From positions 1 to 64,000 of the forward strand of contig NZ_JAQZAT010000018.1 in NCBI RefSeq assembly GCF_028736925.1: a stretch of 64,000 bases of DNA. Direction: 5' to 3'. Both the position numbers and the translations under genes were made by a program. Below the pieces are notes generated by a model. It did no database searches. It saw only the letters and a list, made by a program, of their open reading frames with translations, and was not told where the DNA came from. Source of the stretch: Flavivirga sp. 57AJ16 (GTDB taxonomy: Bacteria > Bacteroidota > Bacteroidia > Flavobacteriales > Flavobacteriaceae). Shown piece after piece: positions 34,313 to 42,985 of the stretch (position 1 is the stretch's first letter; each line of letters begins with the position of its first letter).

Positions 34313-35707
34313 ATGAAAACTCTATTAACAAAAGCAACTTGGATTTTTTCGCTTACAGTATTACTCTTTTCTTGCGGAGGAGGAGATAAAAAGAAAGATA
34401 CAACAGCAGAATTAATATCGGAAACATCAAAAACAAAAACATTGGATATTGAAAAACCACAATTAACATTTGGTTTTATCAAACTAACAGATATGGCGCC
34501 TTTAGCTATTGCCAAAGAAAAAGGATTCTTTGAAGATGAAGGATTATTTGTTTCTGTTGAAGCGCAGTCAAACTGGAAAAACGTATTGGACCGTGTTATT
34601 GATGGTCAGTTGGATGGTTCACATATGTTGGCAGGACAACCAATAGCTGCAGGAGCAGGGTTTGGACGTCAAGCAGAATTGGTAACGCCATTTTCAATGG
34701 ATTTAAATGGTAACGGTATTACGGTATCTAACGATGTTTGGTCTAAAATGAAACCAAATGTACCAAAGGATGCAGATGGAAAACCTGTTCATCCTATTAA
34801 AGCAGATGCCCTTAAGCCTGTTATCACTGAATATAAGAATTCTGGTAAAGCCTTTAAAATGGGAATGGTATTTCCGGTTTCTACACATAACTATGAAATT
34901 AGATATTGGTTAGCAGCGGCAGGCATTCACCCGGGCATGTATACCGCTGAAAATGTACAGGGTCAAATTGATGCCGAAGTTTTATTATCTGTAACACCTC
35001 CACCACAAATGCCAGCAACTCTTGAAGCAGGTACTATTTATGGTTACTGTGTAGGTGAGCCATGGAACCAACAGGCCGTTTTTAAAGGTATTGGTGTGCC
35101 TGTAACAACAAACTTTGACATCTGGAAAAATAACCCAGAAAAAGTATTTGTAATGACAAAGAAGTTTGTTGAGGATTATCCTAATACCGCAGTGGCTGTC
35201 ACTAAAGCATTAATTAGAGCGGGTAAATGGTTAGATGACCCTAAAAACAGACCAGAAGCAGTAAAAATATTGGCTATGTCCCAATATGTTGGTGCTCCTG
35301 AAGAAGTATTGGCAAACTCTATGACCGGTACTTTTGAATTTGAAAAAGGCGATAAACGTGAGATGCCAGATTTCAATGTGTTTTACAAATACAATGCAAC
35401 ATATCCTTTCTATTCTGATGGTATCTGGTTTTTAACCCAAATGAGACGTTGGGGACAAATTCCTGAAGCCAAAACGGCAGAATGGTACGGTGAAACTATT
35501 AAAGATATATACAGACCGGATATTTGGACAAAAGCTGCTAAACTTTTAGTAGAGGAAGGAAACATTCCAGCCGGAGATATTCCAACAACAGATGGTTATA
35601 AGCCAGCTACTGCAGATTTTATAGATGGAACAACCTACGATGCCAAAGACCCTATTTCATACATCAATAGTTTTAAAATTGGTAACAAAGATAAGGCTGT
35701 ACAATAA
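34313..35707 (+). CDS. nrtA: Nitrate ABC transporter substrate-binding lipoprotein
   Basis: 464 residues of the CmpA/NrtA family. A lipoprotein signal ends VLLFSC (about Cys22), followed by a Gly/Lys/Thr-rich linker. The binding domain starts [28 protein letters not shown] and includes [26 protein letters not shown] and [15 protein letters not shown], close to nitrate-binding NrtA proteins. It captures nitrate, nitrite, cyanate or bicarbonate in known relatives; the island argues for nitrate. Followed 27 bp later by the permease. Confidence 0.92.
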   Translation: MKTLLTKATWIFSLTVLLFSCGGGDKKKDTTAELISETSKTKTLDIEKPQLTFGFIKLTDMAPLAIAKEKGFFEDEGLFVSVEAQSNWKNVLDRVIDGQLDGSHMLAGQPIAAGAGFGRQAELVTPFSMDLNGNGITVSNDVWSKMKPNVPKDADGKPVHPIKADALKPVITEYKNSGKAFKMGMVFPVSTHNYEIRYWLAAAGIHPGMYTAENVQGQIDAEVLLSVTPPPQMPATLEAGTIYGYCVGEPWNQQAVFKGIGVPVTTNFDIWKNNPEKVFVMTKKFVEDYPNTAVAVTKALIRAGKWLDDPKNRPEAVKILAMSQYVGAPEEVLANSMTGTFEFEKGDKREMPDFNVFYKYNATYPFYSDGIWFLTQMRRWGQIPEAKTAEWYGETIKDIYRPDIWTKAAKLLVEEGNIPAGDIPTTDGYKPATADFIDGTTYDAKDPISYINSFKIGNKDKAVQ

Positions 35708-35734
35708 TTAGTAAAGTAAATTAATAAGACAAAG

Positions 35735-36844
35735 ATGAAGCAAAGTATAACATTAGGAAAAGTAACCAAATTGATGGGCTTAGGATTTTTAAGCACAATT
35801 AAAGATTTATTTACTGGGAAGCTAGAAAAGGAAGATTTTAAAAATTTCCTACGTAAAGTGGTCGTACCAATTGCTTCCATTTTATTATTTATAGGTCTGT
35901 GGCATATGGGCTCTAAGACTTTGTACAACATAGAAGCAGATTTTAGAATTAATAAGGCATTAGAAGAGCAAGGTCAAGCAGCGGCAGATGCTGTTGCTGC
36001 TTGTATAGCTCTGGGAGAGGATTCTAGTTGTAAGCCAAATACGTTGCCATCACCAGCACAGGTGTGGGAATCTTATCGATCCTTATTGAGGGACCACAAT
36101 ATAATTAGTGCAGATAAAGCGGCATTTATAGAAAAAACAGCTGCTTTAAATGAAAAGCGACTTGCAGAAGGAAAAGATGCGATTACCTATACGGGAAGAC
36201 CATCGTTCGTAGATCAAATATTTAGAAGTTTAAAAACTGTGTTTGCCGGATTTTTACTGGCACTATTTATTGCTGTACCGCTAGGCATATTCATTGGGTT
36301 GAGCCCTACTTTAAAGAGTGCTTTCAATTGGTTTATTCAAATTTTTAAACCTGTTTCTCCAGTGGTTTGGTACTTGTTGGTATTCATGATCGTAAAGACA
36401 TTATTGATTGATTCCAATGAGGATAGCTCATTTACCATTTCGTTTATAAGTGTAGGATTGTGTTCTATGTGGGCCACTTTGGTAAATACGGCCATGGGGG
36501 TATCGAGTGTGGATAAAGATTATATAAATGTGGCGAAAGTATTGAAGCTAGGGAATTTCCAAAAAATATTTAAGGTGGTTCTACCATCGTCTTTACCATT
36601 AATTTTTACGGGTTTAAAAATTACCTTATCAGTAGCGTGGATGGTTCTAATTGCTATTGAATTATTGGCACAAAGTCCTGGCTTAGGATTGTTTGTTTGG
36701 GAGGAATTCCAAAATGGCGCAAATGACTCAAACGCAAAAATTATTGTTGCGATGTTCGTGATTGGAATTATTGGTTTCTTATTAGATCGATTGATGTTGA
36801 CCATACAAAACTGGGTGAGTTTTGATAAAACTGATGCGATTTGA
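35735..36844 (+). CDS. nrtB: Nitrate ABC transporter permease
   Basis: 369 residues. One N-terminal membrane helix (about 48-65), an extended loop of about 100 residues with two Cys (ACIALGEDSSCKP), then the five-helix BPD permease core with the EAA-type loop (MGVSSVDKDYINVAKVLKLGNFQKIFKVVLPSSLP). NrtB-type permeases of cyanobacteria lack so long an insert before the core, so the Cys-containing loop is a local feature and possibly periplasmic. It works with nrtA, C and D. Confidence 0.9.
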   Translation: MKQSITLGKVTKLMGLGFLSTIKDLFTGKLEKEDFKNFLRKVVVPIASILLFIGLWHMGSKTLYNIEADFRINKALEEQGQAAADAVAACIALGEDSSCKPNTLPSPAQVWESYRSLLRDHNIISADKAAFIEKTAALNEKRLAEGKDAITYTGRPSFVDQIFRSLKTVFAGFLLALFIAVPLGIFIGLSPTLKSAFNWFIQIFKPVSPVVWYLLVFMIVKTLLIDSNEDSSFTISFISVGLCSMWATLVNTAMGVSSVDKDYINVAKVLKLGNFQKIFKVVLPSSLPLIFTGLKITLSVAWMVLIAIELLAQSPGLGLFVWEEFQNGANDSNAKIIVAMFVIGIIGFLLDRLMLTIQNWVSFDKTDAI

Positions 36845-36845
36845 A

Positions 36846-36924
36846 GGGAGTTGGAAGTTAGAAGTTGGAAGTTGGGAGTAGGGAGTTTGAAGTGCGAAGT
36901 AGGGAGTAGGGAGTTGGAAGTTTA
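36846..36924. repeat. Purine-rich GGAAGTT/GGGAGTA tandem repeat
   Basis: About ten units of the 6-8 bp motif GGAAGTT / GGGAGTA / GGAGTT run through this stretch right after the nrtB stop codon. The plus strand is nearly pyrimidine-poor (only T breaks the purine run). Such runs are common slippage-prone spacers in flavobacterial genomes. It lies inside the nrtB-nrtC gap, and its length may vary between strains. Confidence 0.7.
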
Positions 36925-37029
36925 GCTTGTTTATGGATAAGTATTTACTGAAGACTGAGGACCAACGCCCAAAATAAAAGGATGAGTAAGTATAAATAAC
37001 TAAACAGGTAAACGAAAGAACATTTTAAA

Positions 37030-37881
37030 ATGGCATACTTAGAATTAAATAACATTTACAAGACTTACGGACAGGGAGAGAACGAAACCGAGGTGCTTTC
37101 GAATATTAATTTATCGATTGAAGAAGGGGAGTTTGTTGCGATTGTGGGGTTTACAGGAAGTGGGAAAACGACTTTAGTAAACTTGATCAATGGCCTTATT
37201 GAACCAACAAAAGGAGCCGTTTTGTTTAAGGGAGCACCTGTACAGGGTACGAGCCATGAACGCGGGGTGATTTTTCAGAATTACTCGCTATTGCCTTGGT
37301 TAACCGTAGGACAGAATGTGTATATGGCGGTTAAAGAGGCCTTCCCAAAGCATAGTAAAACCGAGTTGAGCGCTATTGTTGCCGATTATGTGGAAATGGT
37401 AGGGTTAACACCTGCGATTAATAAACGCCCAAAAGAATTATCGGGAGGAATGCGCCAACGAGTGGCAGTTGCAAGAGCTTTAGCCATGAAACCTGAGATG
37501 ATTATTATGGATGAGCCACTTGGTGCTTTGGATGCCTTGACACGTGGTAATTTACAAGATGAAATTTTAAATATTTGGGAAAAAGATAAGCGTACGGCAT
37601 TGTTGATTACTAATGATGTGGATGAAAGCATTTATATGGCAGATCGTATTATTCCGCTGCGCCCGGGACCAAATGCTACGCTTGGGCCAGAGTTTAAAAT
37701 TGATATTGATCGCCCACGCGATAAGACTGAAATGAACGATAATGCAAATTTTAAGAAAACCAGAAACGCCATTATCGAATATCTAATGGATATAGGTAAC
37801 GAGCGTAAAACGGAGACACAGGATTTGATTGAACTACCCGATTTGAGTCCGAAGGATTTTGTTAATCAATTTAAATATTAA
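37030..37881 (+). CDS. nrtC: Nitrate ABC transporter ATP-binding protein (first)
   Basis: 283 residues. Walker [10 protein letters not shown] (about 40-48), Q-loop [13 protein letters not shown] signature [14 protein letters not shown], Walker [12 protein letters not shown] and the switch His position replaced by Asn in [10 protein letters not shown] (LITHD in most ATPases). The Asn in place of the H-loop His is unusual and recalls asymmetric ATPase pairs. It lacks the C-terminal NrtA-like domain of cyanobacterial NrtC. The second ATPase follows 6 bp later with an ordinary H-loop. Confidence 0.9.
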   Translation: MAYLELNNIYKTYGQGENETEVLSNINLSIEEGEFVAIVGFTGSGKTTLVNLINGLIEPTKGAVLFKGAPVQGTSHERGVIFQNYSLLPWLTVGQNVYMAVKEAFPKHSKTELSAIVADYVEMVGLTPAINKRPKELSGGMRQRVAVARALAMKPEMIIMDEPLGALDALTRGNLQDEILNIWEKDKRTALLITNDVDESIYMADRIIPLRPGPNATLGPEFKIDIDRPRDKTEMNDNANFKKTRNAIIEYLMDIGNERKTETQDLIELPDLSPKDFVNQFKY

Positions 37882-37887
37882 AATGAG

Positions 37888-38718
37888 ATGAGTACTATAA
37901 TTGAGCATAAAAAAACCAAGGTTATTACTGATAATGGGCTTTTTCCTTCGAGTGAAGTGATGTTGGATTTGAAAAACCTTAAGAAAGTGTATCCAACCCC
38001 AAAAGGTGATTATGTGGTTTTGGAAAATTTGAATCTTCAAATAAAAAAAGAAGAATTCGTAACCATTATCGGGCATTCTGGATGTGGTAAAACAACGATG
38101 CTTTCTATGATTGCCGGATTGAATCCAATTTCTGGAGGTCATATTTCAGTTTTAGGAAAACATATAAAAGGCCCAGGACCAGATAGAGGAGTCATTTTTC
38201 AAGCCCCTAGTTTAATGTCTTGGATGACGTCACTTCAAAATGTACTATTGGGTGTGAACAACGTTTTTCCGCATGCTACAAAAGCACAGCGTAACGATAT
38301 TGCTAAATACTATTTACAGAAAGTAGGTTTGGAGGACGCTTTTAATAAGAAGGCTTCAGAATTATCCCAAGGGATGCAACAACGTGTTGGTATTGCCAGA
38401 GCATTTGCCATAAAACCTAAAGTTTTATTATTGGATGAACCTTTTGGGATGTTGGATTCTTTAACTAGAGGAGAACTTCAGGATATACTTATTGAAATCT
38501 GGAATAAAGAAAAAATTACAGCGGTTATGATTACGCACGATGTGGATGAAGCGATTTTTTTAGCAGATAGGGTAGTGATGATGACCAGCGGACCAAAAGC
38601 GAAAATCGGGGATGTTTTAAATATAGATTTTGAAAGACCAAGGACACGAAAGGCTGTTTTAGAACACGACGATTATTACAAATATAGAAAACATTTAATA
38701 GATTTTCTAGAGCATTAA
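37888..38718 (+). CDS. nrtD: Nitrate ABC transporter ATP-binding protein (second)
   Basis: 276 residues. Walker A GHSGCGKTT, Q-loop IFQAPSLMSW, signature LSQGMQQRVGIARA, Walker B LLLDEPFGMLD and a normal H-loop MITHDVDEAIF. Close to NrtD/TauB-like ATPases; the DRVVMMTSGPKAKIGDVLNI tail is typical. Together with the nrtC product it would form a heterodimer with one degenerate and one standard catalytic site. Confidence 0.9.
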   Translation: MSTIIEHKKTKVITDNGLFPSSEVMLDLKNLKKVYPTPKGDYVVLENLNLQIKKEEFVTIIGHSGCGKTTMLSMIAGLNPISGGHISVLGKHIKGPGPDRGVIFQAPSLMSWMTSLQNVLLGVNNVFPHATKAQRNDIAKYYLQKVGLEDAFNKKASELSQGMQQRVGIARAFAIKPKVLLLDEPFGMLDSLTRGELQDILIEIWNKEKITAVMITHDVDEAIFLADRVVMMTSGPKAKIGDVLNIDFERPRTRKAVLEHDDYYKYRKHLIDFLEH

Positions 38719-38830
38719 ATAAGCAGAAAACAAAAGACTTATTTTGGTATTTTAGAAATTGTGAAATAGATGGGAATTTCATCATAATAGGATAACTACG
38801 GTCATAAACAAACAAATTTTTAAAAAAGTA

Positions 38831-38993
38831 ATACCAATTATGAATTAAAATGAGCTACAGAAAGCGACATAGCTTATTTGTTTTAGCCAGCTGTGAGTTA
38901 TTTGCATAGCCTAAGCTATGGAAATGATGAGAAAAGAGAAAAAACGAATTAATGAATGAGTTTGAATGGCGTATTTTAATTCATAATTGGCAT
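38831..38993. repeat. 163-bp MITE, TIR ATACCAATTATGAATT
   Basis: Ends ATACCAATTATGAATT (38831) and AATTCATAATTGGCAT (to 38993). AAGTA occurs on both flanks (38826-38830 and 38994-38998), a possible 5-bp target duplication. An inverted copy of exactly 163 bp lies at 50795-50957. The middle carries an internal palindrome TTTGCATAGCCTAAGCTATGGAAA. It stands between nrtD and the porin gene. Outside it, 38719-38830 shows nothing. Confidence 0.85.
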
Positions 38994-39033
38994 AAGTAAC
39001 AAACAAAAACTTAAAACTTAAAACCAAGGAAAC

Positions 39034-40311
39034 ATGAGAAAACAATATGTATTAATAGGCTTAATGGCATTGATAGTTCAATTTGCACAAGCACAGTTTA
39101 CTTTAGATGGTGAATTTAGACCACGAGCAGAGTACCGTAATGGATTTGGTACTTTAATAGCAGATGATGCCGATGCAGGATTCGGAATTTCAACCAGGGC
39201 ACGTTTAAATGCTGGATATAAAACCGAAGCTTATAAATTTTATTTTAGTATCCAAGATGTTATGGTTTGGGGAGAGAACAGGCAAATTCTACCTTATGAC
39301 CAAAATAATTCTTTCGCAATATTTCAAGCATGGGCAGAAATTAATTTAGGTTCAGGATGGTCTACTAAATTAGGACGTCAAGTATTATCTTACGATGATC
39401 AACGTATTTTAGGCGGTTTGGATTGGGCGCAGCAAGGTCGTAATCATGATGCAGCATTAATTAAATACAAAAAGGGTAAATTTATATTGGATGTTGCTTT
39501 AGCTTTTAATCAAGATTATTCAAACCCAACTGGATTTATAAATACAGGAACTGCTTATAATACAACAGGCTTCTTTTCATATAAAACCATGCAGTATGCC
39601 TATTTAAATAAGACTTGGGAAAACTTTACAGGAAGCTTATTATTAATGAATAATGGTTTTCAAGAATTTGATACTAACAGCGACGCAGATGGCGTAAGTA
39701 ATCTACAAACTTTGGGAACGCACTTAAACTACAAAAAAGGAAGTTTTGGAGCTGCACTCAATGCTTATATCCAAACAGGAAAACGCCAGGGTGAAGTTGA
39801 TGTAAAAGGCGCTCATTTATTAGGACTAGAGTTTACCTATAAGGCCGCTCCTAAAGTTGGTTTAGGTGCTGGTATAGAAATTATTAGCGGAAATGATGGC
39901 GATGCAGGAGAAACAGGTGCTTTCTTCCCGTTATATGGAACTAACCACAAATTTAATGGCTTTATGGATTATTTCTATGTAGGTAATCATGCAAACTCGA
40001 TTGGTTTAGTCGATATTCACGTAAGTGCAAACTTTAAACTAAGCGAAACGTCTAGCTTGATGGTAAAAGCTTTAAACTTTAGTGGAGAGCAAGATCTACC
40101 AAGCGGAGAAAATGCTTTGGGAACAGAAGTTGACATCGTATTTAAGAAAGCGTTTAAAGGTTATACTTTAGTAGCGGGTTATTCGCAAATGTTTGCAAGC
40201 GATGGCATGTATGAGCTTAAGGGCATTACTGAAGATGCAGCAGCTAGTGGTCAAAACTGGGCTTGGGCCATGTTAGTAATTAAGCCAAAATTTTTAAATC
40301 CTAGCAAGTGA
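39034..40311 (+). CDS. Alginate-export-family outer-membrane porin
   Basis: 425 residues. Signal peptide MRKQYVLIGLMALIVQFAQA followed by QFTLDGEFRPRAEYR and a regular series of beta strands (LGSGWSTKLGRQVLSYDDQRILGG, ALIKYKKGKFILDVALAF) as in the alginate_exp beta-barrel family. These act as outer-membrane channels, not necessarily for alginate. Its place after nrtABCD suggests a nitrate or nitrite entry channel, which would complete the path across both membranes. That role is inference from neighbourhood. Confidence 0.78.
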   Translation: MRKQYVLIGLMALIVQFAQAQFTLDGEFRPRAEYRNGFGTLIADDADAGFGISTRARLNAGYKTEAYKFYFSIQDVMVWGENRQILPYDQNNSFAIFQAWAEINLGSGWSTKLGRQVLSYDDQRILGGLDWAQQGRNHDAALIKYKKGKFILDVALAFNQDYSNPTGFINTGTAYNTTGFFSYKTMQYAYLNKTWENFTGSLLLMNNGFQEFDTNSDADGVSNLQTLGTHLNYKKGSFGAALNAYIQTGKRQGEVDVKGAHLLGLEFTYKAAPKVGLGAGIEIISGNDGDAGETGAFFPLYGTNHKFNGFMDYFYVGNHANSIGLVDIHVSANFKLSETSSLMVKALNFSGEQDLPSGENALGTEVDIVFKKAFKGYTLVAGYSQMFASDGMYELKGITEDAAASGQNWAWAMLVIKPKFLNPSK

Positions 40312-40436
40312 ATATAAAAGGTTATAGTATTAGCTATGGGCAATCATTGGACTGAGTACAGACCAAGTACTTTTAAAAAAGCAGCGAAAACCTTTTTTAA
40401 CAAAAGGAAGAGGCAGTCAGAAAAGTAATAAAATTT

Positions 40437-40585
40437 GTCATTCAGAACGAAGTGAAGAATCTCACAGCGAAAAATCTCATCATGATAGGATCGAATGAAA
40501 ACAAAAGATAATTTTGTTTATGTACTAGCCAAAGGAACTAAAGAGAGTTTTAGATTCTTCAGTCGTGCCTCCCTGTCTGCCGACA
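40437..40585. other. Palindromic repeat half after the porin gene
   Basis: TTTGTCATTCAGAACGAAGTG with GAAGAATCTC (40437-40467) pairs with AGATTCTTCAGTCGTGCCTC (about 40551-40570), making another outer-type palindrome broken by the nested element that starts at 40586. An open frame over 40495-40683 crosses this boundary and is not a gene. Between 40312 and 40436 nothing else was recognised. Confidence 0.5.
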
Positions 40586-40927
40586 CTACGGTGAGTACCC
40601 AAATATTGATAAAGAATGGAAAAAATAGTAAAAAAAGAAATAGCAAAAAAAAGGTTAAAGAATTAGAGTCTAAGATCAATTAATAATAGAAAGTCAGAAT
40701 AGATTTAAGAGTTTGAAAAAATACTGTTTGTCATTCCTGCGAAGGCAGGAATCCACTAGACAAGTAAAAAAGTCTAATGTTTAGAAGCATCTTTCCAATA
40801 GACATTAGTTAAAAAATAGAGGAGATAAAGAAGAATTATAAAATACATAAAGAGTTTTAGATAACGAGTGGATTCCTGCCTTCGCAGGAATGACAAAGCA
40901 ATTAATTAAGATGTGTACTCACGGTAG
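40586..40927. repeat. Inner MITE, inverted copy of 18315-18655
   Basis: 342 bp. Ends CTACGGTGAGTACCCA (40586-40601) and TGTGTACTCACGGTAG (40912-40927). Read on the minus strand, it aligns along its whole length with the copy at 18315-18655, including the inner palindrome arms CATTCCTGCGAAGGCAGGAA (from 40732) and TTCCTGCCTTCGCAGGAATG (to 40892). Confidence 0.8.
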
Positions 40928-41005
40928 GGTATTTCATATAAATTTATAAATAATCCTGTGTTGTATTTACTTTACAGAAATTGGTTTACCGTTTTTTATT
41001 AAATT

Positions 41006-41284
41006 TCAAATACAATAGCTTACTTTATTAATGAATACGACTCTTTCTTCGTCGTTACATAATAAATGATTTTTATATCTATTCCTATGTTCAATAATAT
41101 TCATACCCACACCAGGATAAATAACGTGTACAGCTTGTTGGTATAAAATCTCATTAAAATAACTAAATGTTTCGCTAGTGTGCATAAAGTTAACATACGA
41201 AATATGGCGTTCAGCAATCGTTTGTTCAATTTCGGCAGGAGCATTATTGGAAAATATTAAATTTTTATAAAGAAGTCGATTCAA
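41006..41284 (-). CDS. Unrecognised open frame, 92 aa, possibly a gene fragment
   Basis: An open frame from a TTG at 41284 (no early ATG). The product (RLLYKNLIFSNNAPAEIEQ, YFNEILYQQAVHVIYPGVG, ERVVFINKV) has protein-like composition but I do not recognise a family. The 236-bp element at 41333 starts just upstream, so the 5' part of a longer gene may have been lost. It could be a relic or a small real gene; evidence is thin. Confidence 0.3.
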   Translation of the reverse strand: MNRLLYKNLIFSNNAPAEIEQTIAERHISYVNFMHTSETFSYFNEILYQQAVHVIYPGVGMNIIEHRNRYKNHLLCNDEERVVFINKVSYCI

Positions 41285-41332
41285 ATCGAAAGATAGGTGG
41301 TTTATGGTATCAGGGATTTTGGATTAATTAAC

Positions 41333-41568
41333 ATTAGTGTCCGACTAAAGACGTAAGACCGCTTCGCTATTAGAACCAAGAACAAAGACATGATTTTAAC
41401 TAACAGACAAACAGAGACACCACTATTGTATTACATCCAGAAACCTAAATATTTTTTGATAGATTTAACTGGTATTAAAAGCAAGGCGTCTAATCTGTAA
41501 TGCTTTTACTTATACTATTATTGATGGGCTTCAAATAATAGTCAATAGTTTTAATCGGACAACAATAA
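41333..41568. repeat. 236-bp MITE with 9-bp target duplication
   Basis: Begins ATTAGTGTCCGACTAAAG and ends TTTAATCGGACAACAATAA; the inverted ends share TGTCCGAYTAAA. TTAATTAAC flanks it on both sides (41324-41332 and 41569-41577), a perfect 9-bp duplication. A direct copy of exactly 236 bp is at 51658-51893. The ends resemble those of IS4-type elements of Bacteroidota, a possible source of the mobilising transposase. Confidence 0.85.
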
Positions 41569-41810
41569 TTAATTAACTAAAAATCATCTTTTTAAATGAA
41601 AATTGGTATAAACCGAGCTTTTCACCAATATGGATTAAAAAAAAGCAGAATAGTGTCAAACGGCATTTTAAATATATACTATTTTAGCACCGTATAAGAA
41701 TTCTTATATAATTTAGATAAAAAACATTCATTTAATTTTCAAAAACACGTTTACAAGTTAAATGACATATTATACAATCTTTGCTTTATTTTGTATAATT
41801 CGACACTTAA

Positions 41811-42011
41811 ACCCTATCTGTTGAGCAATTTTTGATTCTAAAAAAAATAGATCATGTAAAAGATTTATTGACAGAAGGATAATTGAGTTTAAATGAAATC
41901 GCCTATAAGCTAAACTACAGTAGTAGTTCGCATCTCTCGAAACAATTTAAAAAAACGACAGGATTTACTCCTTCTTACTTTGTAAGACTAAAAAGGAGGT
42001 TGAATCCTTAA
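41811..42011 (+). pseudogene. AraC-type HTH fragment with in-frame stop
   Basis: Read in one frame from 41811: TLSVEQFLILKKIDHVKDLL, then TEG, a TAA stop (41880-41882), then LSLNEIAYKLNYSSSSHLSK and FKKTTGFTPSYF to a TAA at 42011. This is the second half of an AraC-type HTH of the small flavobacterial family with EQY-x4-KIERVKELL...LSLSEIAYQLNYSS. The N-terminal part and a start codon are missing, so the gene is dead. Confidence 0.8.
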
Positions 42012-42028
42012 TATAACTAATAAGTTAA

Positions 42029-42475
42029 ATGACAACGAAATTATTAAATATTATATTGGCAGATGATGATGCCGATGACAGGGAGCTTTTCAAAGAAGCC
42101 ATCAAGGAATCTGGATTGGAAGCCAACATAACCATGTTTGAGAACGGATCAAACTTAATAAAGCACCTGCGTAAACCTGGCGTATTACTGCCCGATATCC
42201 TTTTTTTGGATCTTAATATGCCATGTATGAGTGGCGTAGATTGTTTAAATCATTTAAAGAAGGAGTCAGAGCTTAAAGATATTGCGATTGTAATATATTC
42301 TACATTTTCATCTGACAGGGATATTGAGACCACTTTTTTGGCAGGAGCAAGCATTTACTTAAATAAACCTAACAATTTTCAAACCTTAAAAAACATTCTC
42401 AAGAAAGTATTGCAACTTGATTGGCAATATCAAACTTCTATTTTAAACAGAAATAATTTCTTGTTTAGACTGTAA
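42029..42475 (+). CDS. Receiver-only response regulator
   Basis: 148 residues. Acidic pocket LADDDADDREL (Asp12-14), phospho-Asp61 in LFLDLNMPCMSG, Ser91 in VIYSTFSSD and Lys113 in YLNKPNNF: all phosphorylation residues are present. There is no output domain, as in Rcp1/CheY-like regulators of Bacteroidota. It lies between two decayed genes (AraC fragment, CheB fragment), so its cognate kinase is not in view. The reading frame is intact but its circuit may be broken. Confidence 0.8.
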   Translation: MTTKLLNIILADDDADDRELFKEAIKESGLEANITMFENGSNLIKHLRKPGVLLPDILFLDLNMPCMSGVDCLNHLKKESELKDIAIVIYSTFSSDRDIETTFLAGASIYLNKPNNFQTLKNILKKVLQLDWQYQTSILNRNNFLFRL

Positions 42476-42540
42476 TGAGATTAATGTATTGTTGTATCGA
42501 ATTAATATTTTATTGAAGACATTTTTTAAATACACAGAAA

Positions 42541-42717
42541 ATGAATTTTTCTATGTTAGATACGACAAGGAGTTTTTGGATATTCCCAATAGGTGGTTCC
42601 GCAGGTGGTTTTAGAGCAGTAAAAACAATACTCTCCAACATACCAAAAGGGCTTATACCAAATGAATTTCAAAATAACCGTAAATATTTTGAATTATTTT
42701 TAGATCAGATGAAATAG
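42541..42717 (+). pseudogene. CheB-type methylesterase N-terminal fragment, 58 codons
   Basis: The frame MNFSMLDTTRSFWIFPIGGS-AGGFRAVKTILSNIPKGL matches the start of a CheB catalytic domain, whose nucleophile lies in G-x-S-A-G-G. After PKGL the sequence changes to unrelated residues and stops at 42717. The break coincides with an inverted pair ATAACCGTAA (42674-42683) / TTACGGTTAT (42739-42748), which looks like the edge of an inserted small element. Receiver proteins often sit beside CheB/CheR hybrids in this phylum. Confidence 0.65.
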
Positions 42718-42799
42718 AAAATCTAAGCATAGCATTCGTTACGGTTATATACCCAGTCAAGCTGAGCACATGTTTTATATAGAAATAAGAGCTAAAAAG

Positions 42800-42849
42800 A
42801 AATCGAAGATTCATGAACACCTATTTTTAAAATGAAAGATAGTGAACTA
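42800..42849. repeat. Lone copy of the 49-bp repeat
   Basis: AAATCGAAGATTCATGAACACC...AGTGAACTA, the fifth and most diverged copy of the unit found at 25752 and 26260. Confidence 0.7.
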
Positions 42850-42923
42850 AACAAACATTATAGGTTGTTTTGATGTTTATTTGGTATTACTTCCTATTTT
42901 GTGGTATTTATGTTATAAAGAAC

Positions 42924-42968
42924 AAAAAAGAGGGGACGGTTATTAAAAACCTCAATCCCCTCTTTTTT
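42924..42968 (-). terminator. Terminator at the end of the leftward PUL operon
   Basis: AAAAAAGAGGGGA (42924-42936) and TCCCCTCTTTTTT (42956-42968) form a 13-bp perfect stem; read leftward it ends in a T-run. It lies 17 bp after the stop of the last gene of the leftward operon (42986). Confidence 0.8.
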
Positions 42969-42985
42969 ACATATTAAAACAATTT

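Noticed and set aside
40495-40683. 62-codon frame after the porin gene
   Set aside because: It crosses the boundary of a mobile element and is made of repeat sequence.
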